Positions 46,993 to 58,202 of a stretch of DNA of 64,000 bases are shown piece by piece. Position 1 is the first letter of the stretch. The number at the start of each line of letters is the position of its first letter. Both the position numbers and the translations under genes were made by a program. A model generated the notes under the pieces. The model saw only the letters and a list, made by a program, of their open reading frames with translations. It searched no databases and was not told the origin of the DNA. Source of the stretch: Cochliopodium minus (taxonomy: Eukaryota > Discosea > Himatismenida > Cochliopodiidae); the NCBI GenBank assembly GCA_024220525.1, contig JAMYWO010000033.1, positions 171,910 to 235,909 of the forward strand, written 5' to 3'.

Positions 46993-49256
46993 ATGGAATA
47001 TCCCAAAGAAAATATTAGTCTGGATACTATCATAAAAGAATTTAATTTGGAAGAAGATAAAATATTGAGCATTTTTCTGTTTGGATCTAGAGTATATGGA
47101 ACCCACAACGAAAATAGTGATTATGATTTTTTCATTGTTTTGGAAGATGATTATGATCTTCAAGGACATGATTATCTTGAAGTAGATAGAGGAATGATGA
47201 ATGGAAATCTTTATCACAAATCATTATTCATAGAAAAGTTGAAGGAAAATGAGCTTCAAAAATTGATGTGTTATTTCTTGCCTTCCACATTTGTTTGGAA
47301 GAATGAATTGGAAGGTATGAAAATACAGATATATAAGAGAAAATTATGCCATGAGGTATTGAAAGAAGCAAGTAGGTAAATAAACCAAAGGATAATGAAA
47401 ATTTGTTAGTAAAAATGATCGATAAAGGATCATATACAAATGATAATATGATTATTTGGATCTCATTGATTAAATATATAGTATCTTGTTGAGATATAAA
47501 AATTGATCCAAATTAAATGGCGCATATTAAATTATCACAAAAAAATTTTCAATTTAGACAAAAACATCTTTAATATCATTCAAATAATTTCAAAAAATTT
47601 CTGGCTGAGCCCAAATAACAGAGAAAAAAGATATTGAAAGATTTTATTAAATTTTTTCAAATAAAATAAAAAATTTTTTAATATTTTTTATTGAATGTCA
47701 CAATAATAAAATTTCCTATTGAAAGGCATTTCAACAGTCTTGGAAAGAGGCTTTGGAATAAAGGAGAAATTCAAAAAGCAAAAAAAATGATTAGTTATGC
47801 ATTGAGAGATCTGCTGTTAGGGATACAATTGCTCACAAAGCAAAAGATAGATGATTATAAATGTGCGAATGAACATTTCAGGAAAATGATGCAAGAAGAA
47901 TACGAAAGCTGGGAAGGGATGTGCAAAAAATGGGATCCAATCTATGAAGATCTGAAAAATCAAGTGACATTATTATTGGAGCCGCCAAAAATTAAAGAAG
48001 AAAAGAACAAAACGCACAAAATAATAGATTATATTCTTCAAGAAGGATTGGATAGTCTCCCGTTTCTCTTTTCTTTCAATGTACAACACCATTCTCTCAA
48101 TAAAAACATTGTTTTCGTGAATTACAATAAACAAGAAGCAAAAATGGAAGACGAGATGGTCCGAAAAACAAACGGCATAGTTTTGTCTTTGTCAGAGCAA
48201 CAGAAGATCATTAATGTAGTTTCGTATCCTTTTCAATATCATCACAACTACACCAAGAAACATCTAAATAGTGATATGGACTGGAAAAGCGCTTCCATTT
48301 TCAAATACCACGAAGGTGTCTACTTGAGCTTGTTCTACATCACCTCTCTCGATGTATGGCAACTTTCTTCCTTTTCTTCTACCCTCATTTTGGGAGAGGA
48401 CGGTTTCATTTGTCACTACTCTAAATCTGAAAAGAAATGGGTCTTTCATTCTGAAATTTACTCTCGAATCACTTCCATAATTAACAACGTTTGGAAAGAT
48501 CGAGAGATAACTTTCCCTGAGGAAGATAAAAATATCTGCTTTTTTTATGTGTTGGAATTAAACGAAAGCGATAAGAAAAAATTAAAAGTTCCTCATCAAA
48601 TTTTGTTCACAATTCCTCCCAAGTTGTCGACTTTGGTTTGCTTGGGTTGCAGAATCCAAAATTCCGCTCAAGAAGTTTGCCACCTGAGTTTTAAAGATAA
48701 GTATCCTTCTTGGAAATTTTCCGACAAAATTAGTTTTGAAACTAAAAAAGATTCTTTAAATATTCATCAAATAGAATTATTCTCTTTCCAGTATTCTTCT
48801 GTTTCTTCAAAAGGTTTTTTTATTCGTGACAAAAACTTTAACAGGATAAAATTAAGATCTTCTCATTTCACTTCTCTCTCTTATTTACTAAATAATTACA
48901 AAAAACTTACTTTAAATGTTGTTAAATCTTCTCTCATTGACATTCTTGTTCGTAATGATGATGATACAAGTTGTCTCGAGACATATTTTGAAGAAATAGG
49001 GTATTTAGGACTCTACAAGAATTTAGAGTCTCAATTTTTTCAGCTATGCAAAATCATGGAAAATGAGTACCTGTCTATTTTGAACAGTAAAGAAGAGCTT
49101 CATATACTTTCCAGTTCTTTGAATCCTCTCATTTCTCCTACTCTCGTTAATATGAAAAAATCTAATTTCAACAGTTTTCAATCTTTTGTCAAATCACATT
49201 CTTCACAAATCATCCAAAATTTGATTTTCAATTATTTCAAAGAAAAAAAAAAATAA
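46993..49256 (+). CDS. Minimal nucleotidyltransferase fused to T4 Rnl1-like RNA ligase domain
   Basis: Two exons (46993-47375 and 47738-49256; phase 2), 633 residues. Residues ~20-110 are a polymerase-beta-type minimal nucleotidyltransferase: FLFGSRVYGTHNENSDYDFF gives the GSR and DxD-like metal motif. A HEPN-like helical segment follows the splice (KGEIQKAKKMISYALRDLLL, then CANEHF). Residues ~235-330 follow the nucleotidyltransferase core of T4 RNA ligase 1-like enzymes: VRKTNGIVLSLSE, VVSYPFQYHHNY, LNSDMDWKSASIFKYHEGV with LSLFY. RNA ligases adenylate a Lys in KxDG; here the match is K-Y-H-E-G, so the Asp is missing or shifted and activity is uncertain. The ~300-residue C-terminus is unrecognised. 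Inferred role: RNA or tRNA repair. The intron is long (362 nt). Confidence 0.7.
47376..47737 (+). repeat. Long intron carrying dispersed element
   Basis: This 362-nt intron shares an identical 17-mer (47394-47410) with the spacer at 22717-22733 and a 34-nt similar block (47489-47522) with the VMP1 intron at 17847-17881. It has no open frame. Confidence 0.45.
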
Positions 49257-49629
49257 AAAATTAACGAGGAATGGGTTGGGACATCAATTTGAGAAATGTG
49301 TATCTGATCATCATGATGATTAAATAAAAAAAGAAATTTATCTCATTTATCCCTCAAATTCTCCAGTGAGGACAAGTTTCCCTTCCAATCCCTCTTGCAA
49401 TAACTTGGATCATATTGTTGATTCTTAACAAAAAAAAAATTTTTGAGTGTATTAAATTATAGTTTCCAGTTCTTGTGAATTATCAAGTTCAATTTTAATT
49501 TTAAATTTAAAAAAAGCCTAAAATTTGATTTTGAAATGAGCTCAAAAATTGATAAAAGTTTAAACAAATACAGATGTCTCGAGGATCTTTTCGGGTAATA
49601 TATAAACAAATAGAAGGGAAATCTGGAAA
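49257..49629. other. Convergent spacer with coding-like fragments on the minus strand
   Basis: This lies between the stop of the RNA-ligase gene and the stop of the acidic protein. On the minus strand, 49343-49423 reads NQQYDPSYCKRDWKGN then LSSLENLRDK and stop, preceded by a good acceptor (TTGTTAAG). A further minus frame reads MMIRYTFLKLMSQPIPR before a stop near 49262. No start codon or donor links them to a gene that I can see. Confidence 0.3.
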
Positions 49630-50547
49630 CTAATTGACATCAAAAGAGAATTCCAGAAAAGATTCGAAAGCTTTGCGCTTTTTGTCCCGAGGAGAAGAAG
49701 GAACACCAATCTGAAAGTGAGGATGATCATCAACATTAAAAGATAATTCTTCCGAGAAATCATGGGGGAGAACACCATCACAAGCATCTAAGGTATCAGG
49801 GTTGATGACAGGTGAGAGAAAGTCAAAGATGGCATCATCGAACAAGTTGAAGGTGAGATCTTTCTCGATCTCCAAGTCAGAAGAGACAGGAAAGAAGTTG
49901 TTAAAGTCATTGAAAAGAGGGGTGCTTTGTGCCGAGTTCATGGGTTCAAGGTGTTTAAATTTTTTGATTGAGGGGTTATTCAGGTTGGAATCTTCTTGGG
50001 GTTCCCTTTCAATCACTTCCTGTGTTTTCTTTGGAGGAATTTCCTTTTTTTGAGATTCTTCTGGGAAATCGATGTACATGATCTTGCAAGAATTAAGTGA
50101 TTTGCTTATTTTCATCAGTTCCCCCAATGAGGATCTATATTTCCTGAAATCTCTTTTCAAGAAGGGTATCAGAGAATAATGTTTGAGTGGGTTCACTGAA
50201 AAGCTCCTCCCCTTGTAGTTGGAGAATCTCTTCAATAGACGTATTGAGAGTACCATTATTATATACGTACCCCATTCATATATCTTTACTTCATCTGAAC
50301 TTTCTTCAGGATTATCATGCATCTTTATTGTCTCATCTTTCAATCTCTCCAATAATCTGTTTGTGTGATCTATATTTTTTTTTGTGGATCTTTGGTAGAT
50401 TTTGTCGAAGATATCCTCTATTTTCTTTTTATCTCTTATCCTCGTCAACACATTTTTCTTTTTTTCATCTTTGATTTTGATTACCTTTTTGACAACAAAT
50501 TATATGAAATTTATATTGATAATATTCACAAATTAATTTACCTTCAT
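49630..50547 (-). CDS. Unrecognised protein with basic N-terminus and acidic-hydrophobic C-terminus
   Basis: Two exons: a 6-nt start exon (50542-50547, Met-Lys) and 49630-50484, giving 286 residues with TAG stop. The start rests on the ATG and donor at 50541 joining an acceptor at 50485 in phase 0; an internal start is possible. The N-terminal ~60 residues are highly basic and helical (IKIKDEKKKNVLTRIRDKKK). The middle has TYIIMVLSIRLLKRF and KHYSLIPFLKRDFRKYRSSL. The C-terminal ~100 residues are acidic with repeated bulky hydrophobics (FNLFDDAIFDFLSP, EELSFNVDD, SFLEFSFDVN), a composition often found in transcription activation domains. A regulator is a guess; no DNA-binding family is recognised. 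Confidence 0.55.
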
Positions 50548-51411
50548 TTTTATTTGAAGAGCTGGATTATTTTATTAGTCCCTATTTTTTTTTTTTTTTA
50601 TTTATTTGATTTTATCATTTTTATTTTCTCCTTTATTGAACCCAATTTTTACATAGATTTTAAATAGATCTTGGCGGACTAATTAAACATTATCAATTTG
50701 TTTATTAGTTGTTTCTTTTTTCCTATGGATTTTCTTTGAATTTTTATATCTAAATTTATGATTTTATTTTTCAAAATTTGGATTCAAAGATTTCAAACTC
50801 AATTTGGACCTTCAAAACTCTTTATTTAGTCTTGTTCATAAGTTTTATTGAAATTTCTTTACGGAATGTAATTCGAATTTTTGACCGACTAAAAATAAAA
50901 TATTTATATGAAATTTTAAAATTTATCTTTAGAAATGGTGGATAATTAAATCTCTATTTTGGGAATTTTTGACATGGAATTCCTCTGAGATGAAATGTTT
51001 TGATATTCCTGAAATTCAATGAACCTACTCATGGGGTTCTTTACAACTGATTTTAAAACTATTTAAAAGTGGGCAAAGATCTCTTTTGGAAATTTTTAAT
51101 AATAATAAAGTAAGAAATGTTAAAATATAATAAAAAATAAATTAAAATAAAAAAAATAAAATATAATTTATAAAAATATAAATTAATTATTTGAAAATAA
51201 AATTATTAGACTTTTAATCTTCAACTTTGCATTTGTAAATAAAATTTAAAAATCTAATATAATTTTATAAAACTACAGGCAACAGCTTTACCAGTAAAGT
51301 TTGTTAACTCTTCCAAAAATGGGAAATTTCTTCAACAGAAAGTTTGTGGTTTGAGGTAAGAAGATTAAAAAAAGAAGATTTAATTTATTACAAACTAAAA
51401 AAAAACAAAAA
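50548..51411. other. Long spacer, no gene found
   Basis: This is 864 nt, the longest gene-free stretch. 50640-51060 has more mixed composition (for example around 50960-51060) and 51270-51360 contains GC-richer words followed by a GTAAG, but no open frame, tRNA-like box or structured RNA is evident. An unannotated noncoding RNA or an unseen short exon cannot be excluded. Confidence 0.5.
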
Positions 51412-52290
51412 TTATTTTTGATCGATCAGATGAGAGGGGAAATGGGGAAGTTTCCCATGGACAGGACCAGTAATGAAATAGGGATAATCATGGTAGATGA
51501 GCTTGAAAGTAATTCCTAAGAGCAAGCCGTAGAACAAGAATCCTACGACGATGCTGAGGGGCCAGATCCAGAATCTGTATTTGATGGTATCTTTTTTGAA
51601 GGCGAAAAACTTGACGAGAATCAAGGATGTGATAGTCATCAAAACTGTGGTTGCCCACTATAAAAAATTAGAATTGAAATTAAAAGGGGTTTTGGTAAAA
51701 TTTTAGTTTAAATCAATTTTCCAAATCAATTTTTTGGAGAATTTTTAAAAAAATTTGTTTATCGGTTTATATAAAAAGCAAAATTTTCAGGCAAATATAC
51801 CCTTGAAAGTTGTTGAGCCCATCTGATTTTGTTTTTAGAATTTAAAAGGCAAATAAGTTGGATAATTTACACTGGGGAACTGCAAATTGGGCATTTGGGT
51901 GCTGTGTAATTGAATAAATTGCAATCATGAACTCCACTGGACCAAAGCCAGGAACAACCACATCTTTTAATGGGCAATATGTAATTATTTTTCAACAAAT
52001 TTTTTAATTTTTGGAAATCACCTGAAGAGTGCCCCACAATAAGGAAGAATAAACAAGTATGCAAAAGCATAAGATAATCCAAATAGAAAGGAGGATGCAA
52101 TCAACAATTGTACCCATTCCTTTGAGAAGAATCTTTTCGCCCTTCCAAATCTTCCATATGAATTGATGTTGAAATTGTCCATGGGCAAGATGCAATCCAA
52201 AGAGGAAGAATGTTCAGAGATCATCATATCTTCATCACCAGAAATGAGAGGATGTCTTTCTAAATTTGAGCCGTTATCGCCTCTCTTCAT
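51412..52290 (-). CDS. Three-pass membrane protein with Cys-rich loop, family unknown
   Basis: Four exons (52022-52290, 51871-51963, 51801-51822, 51412-51657), 209 residues. The N-terminal ~60 residues are soluble with a dileucine-like HPLI segment after a run of acidic residues (GDEDMMISEH). Membrane helices are about WVQLLIASSFLFGLSYAFAY, TTVLMTITSLILVKFF and WPLSIVVGFLFYGLLLGITF. Between helix 1 and 2 is a loop CGCSWLWSSGVHDCN then PKCPICSSP, six Cys in paired spacing that could bind zinc or form disulfides. Exon 3 is 22 nt and is needed to keep frame (VWAQQLSR). I do not recognise the family. The C-terminus HGKLPHFPSHLIDQK is soluble. Confidence 0.7.
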
Positions 52291-52456
52291 TTTTTTTTGT
52301 AATTACAAAATATTTAATTTGAATTTTCTTTGGATTTTTTTTTAATTTCCAACATCACGAGATATAAACAAAAGATAACATCAAATGTAAGGAGACTCTT
52401 TTAAAATTTTATCAAAACAAATAAATAAACTTTGAATTCAAAAAAAAAAAAGGGAG

Positions 52457-54948
52457 TTAATCGACATACTCAAAGCGAGCATAACCGGCCAAAGGGTCCA
52501 CGTGAGAACACTTGACATTGACCAACTCACCAAACGGGATATCGCAAGGAGAAAAAAACTCAAAGGTGGTACCTAACTCTGTCAACATGACATTGTGAAG
52601 GTGGTTAGCTTTGAAAGTGTTGGTTGAGTAGTCGAAGGATGAGGTATTTCTATCGATAAATTTGTAAAACCTTCTCTTGATGGGTACGGAACTGTAAACA
52701 CGCTCCATATTGTTTTCTATGTAACGCAAAGTCCAGTATTTGTCTGATTTGTTCCTGGATTAAAAAAATAAATTTGAAATCGTTATTTTCTTTTAGTTTA
52801 AAGAAATTATACTAATAAATTTTATTTTATTGCAACATTAATAACAAAAAAAAAAAATTACATTTTTACTAAATTTATTATTTTATTTAAATATATATAA
52901 TAAAAAAAAAAAATTGTACTCAAGAAGTTTCGCGTCACGGATCGAAGTACACAACCTGCCAGCTATGCCCTGAAGCATTTCAGAAGAAAAAGGGTACGGT
53001 TTTTTCTGATGGAACGCTTTAAGCTGAAAGTGATTAACGATGTCAGGATACCTTCTGAGGGGAGAGGTGACATAAGAATATGCATCCAAGTTTAAGTCTG
53101 CGTGGAAATTTGGTTTTGGAGAGAAAAAACTTTTTGTATGGAAAAAATAAATTAATTGAAACAAAAAAATAATGATGAAAATTAGATTTATAGAAAAAAA
53201 TAATGGATAATGAAAAAACGAATCATTGTATAAACAAAAATAAAAAGAATAAAAAAATAAAGAATAAATCAAAATTTAAAAATTTTAAAAATTACCTGAA
53301 TCTTAATTTGCTTGCTTTGCTTTGGATCATTTGGATGGCTCTTTGGTTTTCTGGTGACAAATCACTGGGAAACTCGTAGTCTTCTATATTCTCGTAAATT
53401 GAAATGGGAGCATCGCTTGAAAGAGTCTGAAGTCTATAAATGAGAGGAATTTCATTTTTGAGAGAAAACTGAGCAACTGTCGCTCCTAAAAAAAATTAAT
53501 TTTTGAAATAATATAAAAATAATAAAAAAAATTTGATTTTAAAATGATTTAATTTTAAAAATTAAAAAATAAAAATAATAAATATCAGTTATAAAATTTT
53601 TTTTTGACCTGCAGATATCATGGCTTCTTCAATTAACTTACTACTCCTCGAAAAACGGTCAGGGTTGATGACAGGAACGCCATTCCTCAAACTTACAGTG
53701 ACAGTGTTATAATTGCCAGCCCTGTCATCTTCGCCCAACCCATCCAAGACCTTGTCCTTACGATTAGATCTCAAATCATTACAAAGGAGCTCAATCTCAG
53801 AAATATTGTTTACATTGGAACTTGGATGCACATTTTTTAGGTGAGAAGGATCATTTGTCTCTAAGAACTTACTTACATCATCGTAAATCAAACATGATAC
53901 ATTTTTGAGCACGGAGGGAATTAATGTTAGATCGGAGATTTTTGCGGTACCTCCGCGGTGATCTATTTTGAGCGCAAAAGTGAATGCGTAGTTGTCCTGC
54001 CCTTTTTTTATGCTAGCCAGATTCTGGCTGAAGATGTTAGGGAACATGGGGTAACAAGCATCTGGGAGATAAATGGTGGTTCCTCTATATCTTGCGAATT
54101 TCTCTAATTCATCACCAACTATATTCGATGAATGTAATCGAATCAAATTAATAGTTCAAGAATTTAAAATTGTTATTTTGATTATATTATAAAAAAAAGA
54201 ATGATCATACCTTCCAGAAATGCTGTTGGATCAGCAATATGTACCAAGAGATATTCTATTTCATTTCCTTTCTTTATAATTGATAATGCATCATCTATTT
54301 CATGTGCAGTGGGACCATCTATGGTGAACACTGAATCATTGAATATAGTCCTGTCTCCCACCACTATATTAGTGCTATTCTGTTTATATTTCAATTCTGC
54401 ACATTCTTTCACAATCTTTGGAGCCAATAAGATTGTTTTGATGGAATATTTATTGATGTTCTCATCTTTATCGAATATTCCTAATTTAATAAGCAAATCA
54501 TACAAATTTTTCTTTGTTCCTTCCAATCCAAAATTCTGAATCAATGATTCTATTTATAAAGAAGATGAAATCAATACTGTTTCTGAATGAGCATTGATGA
54601 TCATTATATTTTACAATAATTTGGAATTTTACTTATTTCATTTGGAATATCATTCATAGAAATACATGCATCAATCATTTTCTTTATTATTTCTTTATCC
54701 TCATCCATATTTGATGGATTCCATTCCAATGCTCCTTCATTCTTCAATTTCTCCTTTAAATCCAATTCCTCTTTCTCTATATTGATATTTATATCATTCC
54801 AATTTGTATATATGGATTCTTTGGCCCTAATCATGAAATTCTTCATTGATTGGCTCATATTCTCAAATTTATTTTGATGAATATATTTTTTATTCAAGAA
54901 AGGAAGGTTTTTGATGTGGCAGGAAAAGAATTTTTTATACTTAAACAT
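52457..54948 (-). CDS. RNase II/RNB-family 3'-5' exoribonuclease, probably mitochondrial
   Basis: Six exons (54633-54948, 54211-54549, 53609-54118, 53296-53485, 52920-53129, 52457-52754), 620 residues. The RNB catalytic domain is clear: FTIDGPTAHEIDDALSI (metal-binding Asp cluster, DxxxxxxDDA), YLLVHIADPTAFL, YRGTTIYLPDACYPMFP, ISDLTLIPSV, SKLIEEAMISAG and SYVTSPLRRYPDIVNHFQLK with the conserved Arg-Arg. No N-terminal cold-shock or PIN domain is seen, separating it from DIS3; a short C-terminal part (VNVKCSHVDPLAGYARFEYV) is S1-like. The N-terminus MFKYKKFFSCHIKNLPFLNK is basic and acid-free, like a mitochondrial leader (compare DSS1/RNR-type enzymes). The exon 1 donor is at 54632; using 54614 would create a stop at the junction. 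Confidence 0.88.
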
Positions 54949-55159
54949 TCCTTGTCTCTCTTATCCTCCTCTGAAAATATGTTTTTTGCCTATTTTTTAT
55001 TTTTCATAAAATAGATTAACTACTTAATATCAAAACAAAAGATTTGTTTGAATGATAGATATTGCATTTTGTTTGTTTGAATGAAATTGGAATTAAAAGC
55101 AATTTAATTTCCCTTTGTTGATAAATATAAAAGAAAAAATAAAGAAAAAAAAAAAATTG

Positions 55160-57138
55160 ATGAAAGATACAAAAAGACCTACTATATTTGGACCTGAATC
55201 AAAGATAGTGGAAGAAAGAAAACAGTGGAATGAGAATTTCTTCCACGATAAAGATATATACACATCACAATTTTATTCAGTGTTGTTCGTGATCATCGCC
55301 ATATTAATTTTCATGGCATATAACTATTATTTATTCAACATCACTTTCACGAATTCAATTAGGAGCAACACGATCAAGTAAAATATAAGAATTATTGTTT
55401 TTTTTCCTCCTTTTTTTAATAGATTCTTTTTTTAACCTCTCAAAAACCCATGATATCAGAGGATTATGGGTTGCTATCATTATTTATATGATTTTTTGCG
55501 CATTTCAAATGAAAGATTCTTGTGTTTATAGACCACATCCAATATTATGGAGAATGGTCAAGGGATTGTTTATATTGTATTGTGCAGGGCTTATATTCTA
55601 CTCATTTCAAGTAAAAAAAATTCTTTATTTTATAAAAGATAAAAATTGATACATAGATCAATGAAAAAAAAAAGATTTATAATGGATTTAATAATTTCAT
55701 TGAAATTAAATTAATTTCCCAAATTCGTTTAAGAATAAAAAGGGTTTTTAAATGAAATATTAGCTGAATCTATAATTTGCTTCTTGATCATGTTATATTA
55801 TAACTTGATTGTTAATCTATAATCATTATAAAACCTCAATTTGACATGTTTTGGTTGAATAACCTCCAAAATCAAATAATTTAAAAGGTTGCTTTGATAT
55901 TTAATCAATGATTAATTATTTGATGTATTTTTTAATTTTTTTTTTTTAGACATTGGAAGATGCAAGATATATGTTATCATATTGGGATCCAAAACTTGGG
56001 GTTCCTTTGCCAGAAAGATCCTATGCAGTGGATTGTGCTCTCTACACGCCTAATCATCCAGAATCTATGTTTTTTAATCTCAGAGAGACTTTATTCGATG
56101 AATTCATCCTTGCTCATTTGATAGGATGGTATATGAAGTATCTTATGTTGAGAGATGTCAATCTATGCATCGTATCTTCCATTATCTTCGAATTATATGA
56201 AATCACATTCGAACATCATCTTCCTAATTTCGCTGAATGTTGGTGGGATCACATCTTGTTGGATGGCATCATTTGCAATGGTAAAAAATACCCAAATTTT
56301 AATATCGGAAATATTTATAAATTATCATCATCCTTCAAATTAAAAAAATATAATATTTATTCTAAAGGATAATATTTATTCTAAAGGAAAATTCATCCTA
56401 TTAATTATCTTTTCTCTTTCATCTCAATCCAATTTTTTAACCACAAAAATCCTCTCTTTCATCAAAGCCTCAAAAAAAATTTTTAACCTTTTTCCATTAA
56501 AAAAAAAACAGGATTGGGTATCTACTTCGGCTGGCTCACCCTTAAATTCTTTAATATCGAGAGACTAAAGTGGATGTCCTTCGAGACCGTCACCTATGAG
56601 GAAGACGGAAAACAAAAACAAAAAACTGTTTGGATGTACTTGGTTACCTTCCGACACTACGTGGGCACCACCATCTGTATCCTCGTCTTGGGTCTCATCG
56701 AACTTAACGCTTTCTTCTTAAAGTTTCTTTTGTGGACTAAACCTACCCATCCTTTAAATTTTTGGAGAGCAATGTTTTGGTGGGTCTGTGGTATCCCAGG
56801 AACAAAAGAGTTTTATTATTATGTCCGTTATCCGTAATTTTTTTTTTTTCCTTCTTTAAATTTGAATCATTTCTTTGTCTATTATTTATTTTAAACTTTT
56901 TTTTAAATTTTTATTTTTTAGTGAAAAACAAAAATCAATAGGGTTGATGGGATTTTTAATTATTTTTAATTCTATTATTGAAGCAATTATTTGGGTCAAA
57001 ATGGGGCAGGGTGTTTTCACCAAGCAGATGCCGGAGAACATAAAGTTGGCTTGGATTGTATTTTTTATTTTCTTTGTTATTTTCACTTTTATATATTTTG
57101 GAATTGTCAAAAAGAAAGAAAAGCACAAAATTGATTAA
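55160..57138 (+). CDS. PTDSS1: Phosphatidylserine synthase (base-exchange type, PTDSS1-like)
   Basis: Five exons (55160-55377, 55460-55610, 55950-56280, 56512-56833, 56922-57138), 412 residues. Type I PS synthase exchanges serine for the head group of PC or PE in ER/MAM membranes. Signatures: YRPHPILWRMVKGLFILY, YWDPKLGVPLPERSYAVDC, FEHHLPNFAECWWDHILLDG (the ECWWD motif), CNGLGIYFGWLTLKFF across the splice, and WRAMFWWVCGIPGTKEFYYY. About ten hydrophobic segments; Lys-rich C-terminus KKKEKHKID suits ER retention. The family usually has ~450-470 residues, so this is slightly short. Intron 2 (339 nt) is unusually long. Its product is the substrate of the PS decarboxylase at 9250. Confidence 0.95.
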
Positions 57139-57291
57139 ATTAAAACATTATTTATTCCATTTAAAAAGGTGTCATTTAATTCGTATTTAATGATTTATGG
57201 ACAACAGTTATTCAACTTTTTCCAAAACCAATTCACATTCCTAAAAGTCTTATCCTAAACAAATCCATCTTTTACAAACAAAATAAAAGGG

Positions 57292-58082
57292 TTATCTAAA
57301 CCTCTGGTACTTCCAACACAAGGTATTTTCATCTAAATAAGAAACTGGGGAGTCTAGTTTATCGAAAGAACATTTTTCAAGTACTTTTTGAGAAGGGATG
57401 TTGCTATAGTCAACATAGGCCACGATTTTGTCGTGTTTGGAGAATCTCTCATTGTTGAAAATGTAATCTACCCAAAATTTAGTGCATTCTGTTGCAAATC
57501 CATTTCCCCAGTACTTTGGTGAGAAATCATATCCTATCTCTGAGAAATTGAGTTTATTTTATATTCAATTTTCATTTATTGAGGAATGAATGGATGTGAT
57601 TATAAAGATTATAATCTTGATAATCAATTGAGATTCAATCAGGTTACCTATTTCTTCTATTCCTTCGGAGTTATCTTTCAATCTTCCTCCTTTCTCGTTC
57701 GTCATTATTCGAAACAATCCAGCCACTCCAATAATATCCCCGCTCTTTTTCTCTATCACCTTTAGCATTCCATATCCCATTTCATCAAAGTCCTTATTGA
57801 ATCCTCTCATCTCTTCTTCCGCCTCTTTCAGTGATTCCAACTAAAATTCAAATAAAATATAAAGCAAATAATATATTTATCTTCGATGATATGGGATCCA
57901 TAAATTATTTAAATAACAGATCAATTGATCTGATAATAAAAAATTTTTTTTTTGATAAAACTAACTCTGCATTCCTGCATGTGTTCGATCACTTTTTCAT
58001 TCGTATAATGTTCGTAGAGAAATTGGGAGTCTTTTTCATCCCATTTTGTAAAAAGCAATCTATTGCTTTGCAAAATCATCAT
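57292..58082 (-). CDS. GNAT-family N-acetyltransferase (RimJ/RimL-like)
   Basis: Three exons (57966-58082, 57648-57840, 57292-57539), 185 residues. The start MMILQSNRLLFTKW is the usual first strand of RimJ/RimL-type acetyltransferases. GYGMLKVIEKKSGDIIGVAG is strand 2-3, EIGYDFSPKYWGNGFATECT is the strand 4/acetyl-CoA loop signature (YWGxGxATE), and VAYVDYSNIPSQKVLEKCSF is the strand 5-helix 4 region (N.xS..vlek.GF), with Cys in place of Gly. It transfers acetyl from acetyl-CoA to an amine; substrate unknown. Complete for the family (~170-190). It is divergent from the DEG9-like protease, 120 nt apart. Confidence 0.88.
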
Positions 58083-58202
58083 CCAATATTTTTATTTTGA
58101 GAAAAATATAATAAAAAAAAAAAATCAAAGAAAACTATATAATTTTATCAGTTTGACAATCACTAAATCAAAAACATCAAATCAAAAAACAACAAAATTA
58201 AA

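Noticed and set aside
49560-49787. 75-codon minus-strand frame overlapping the acidic protein
   Set aside because: It is a frame shadow of the C-terminal exon; its start is internal and there is no splice support.
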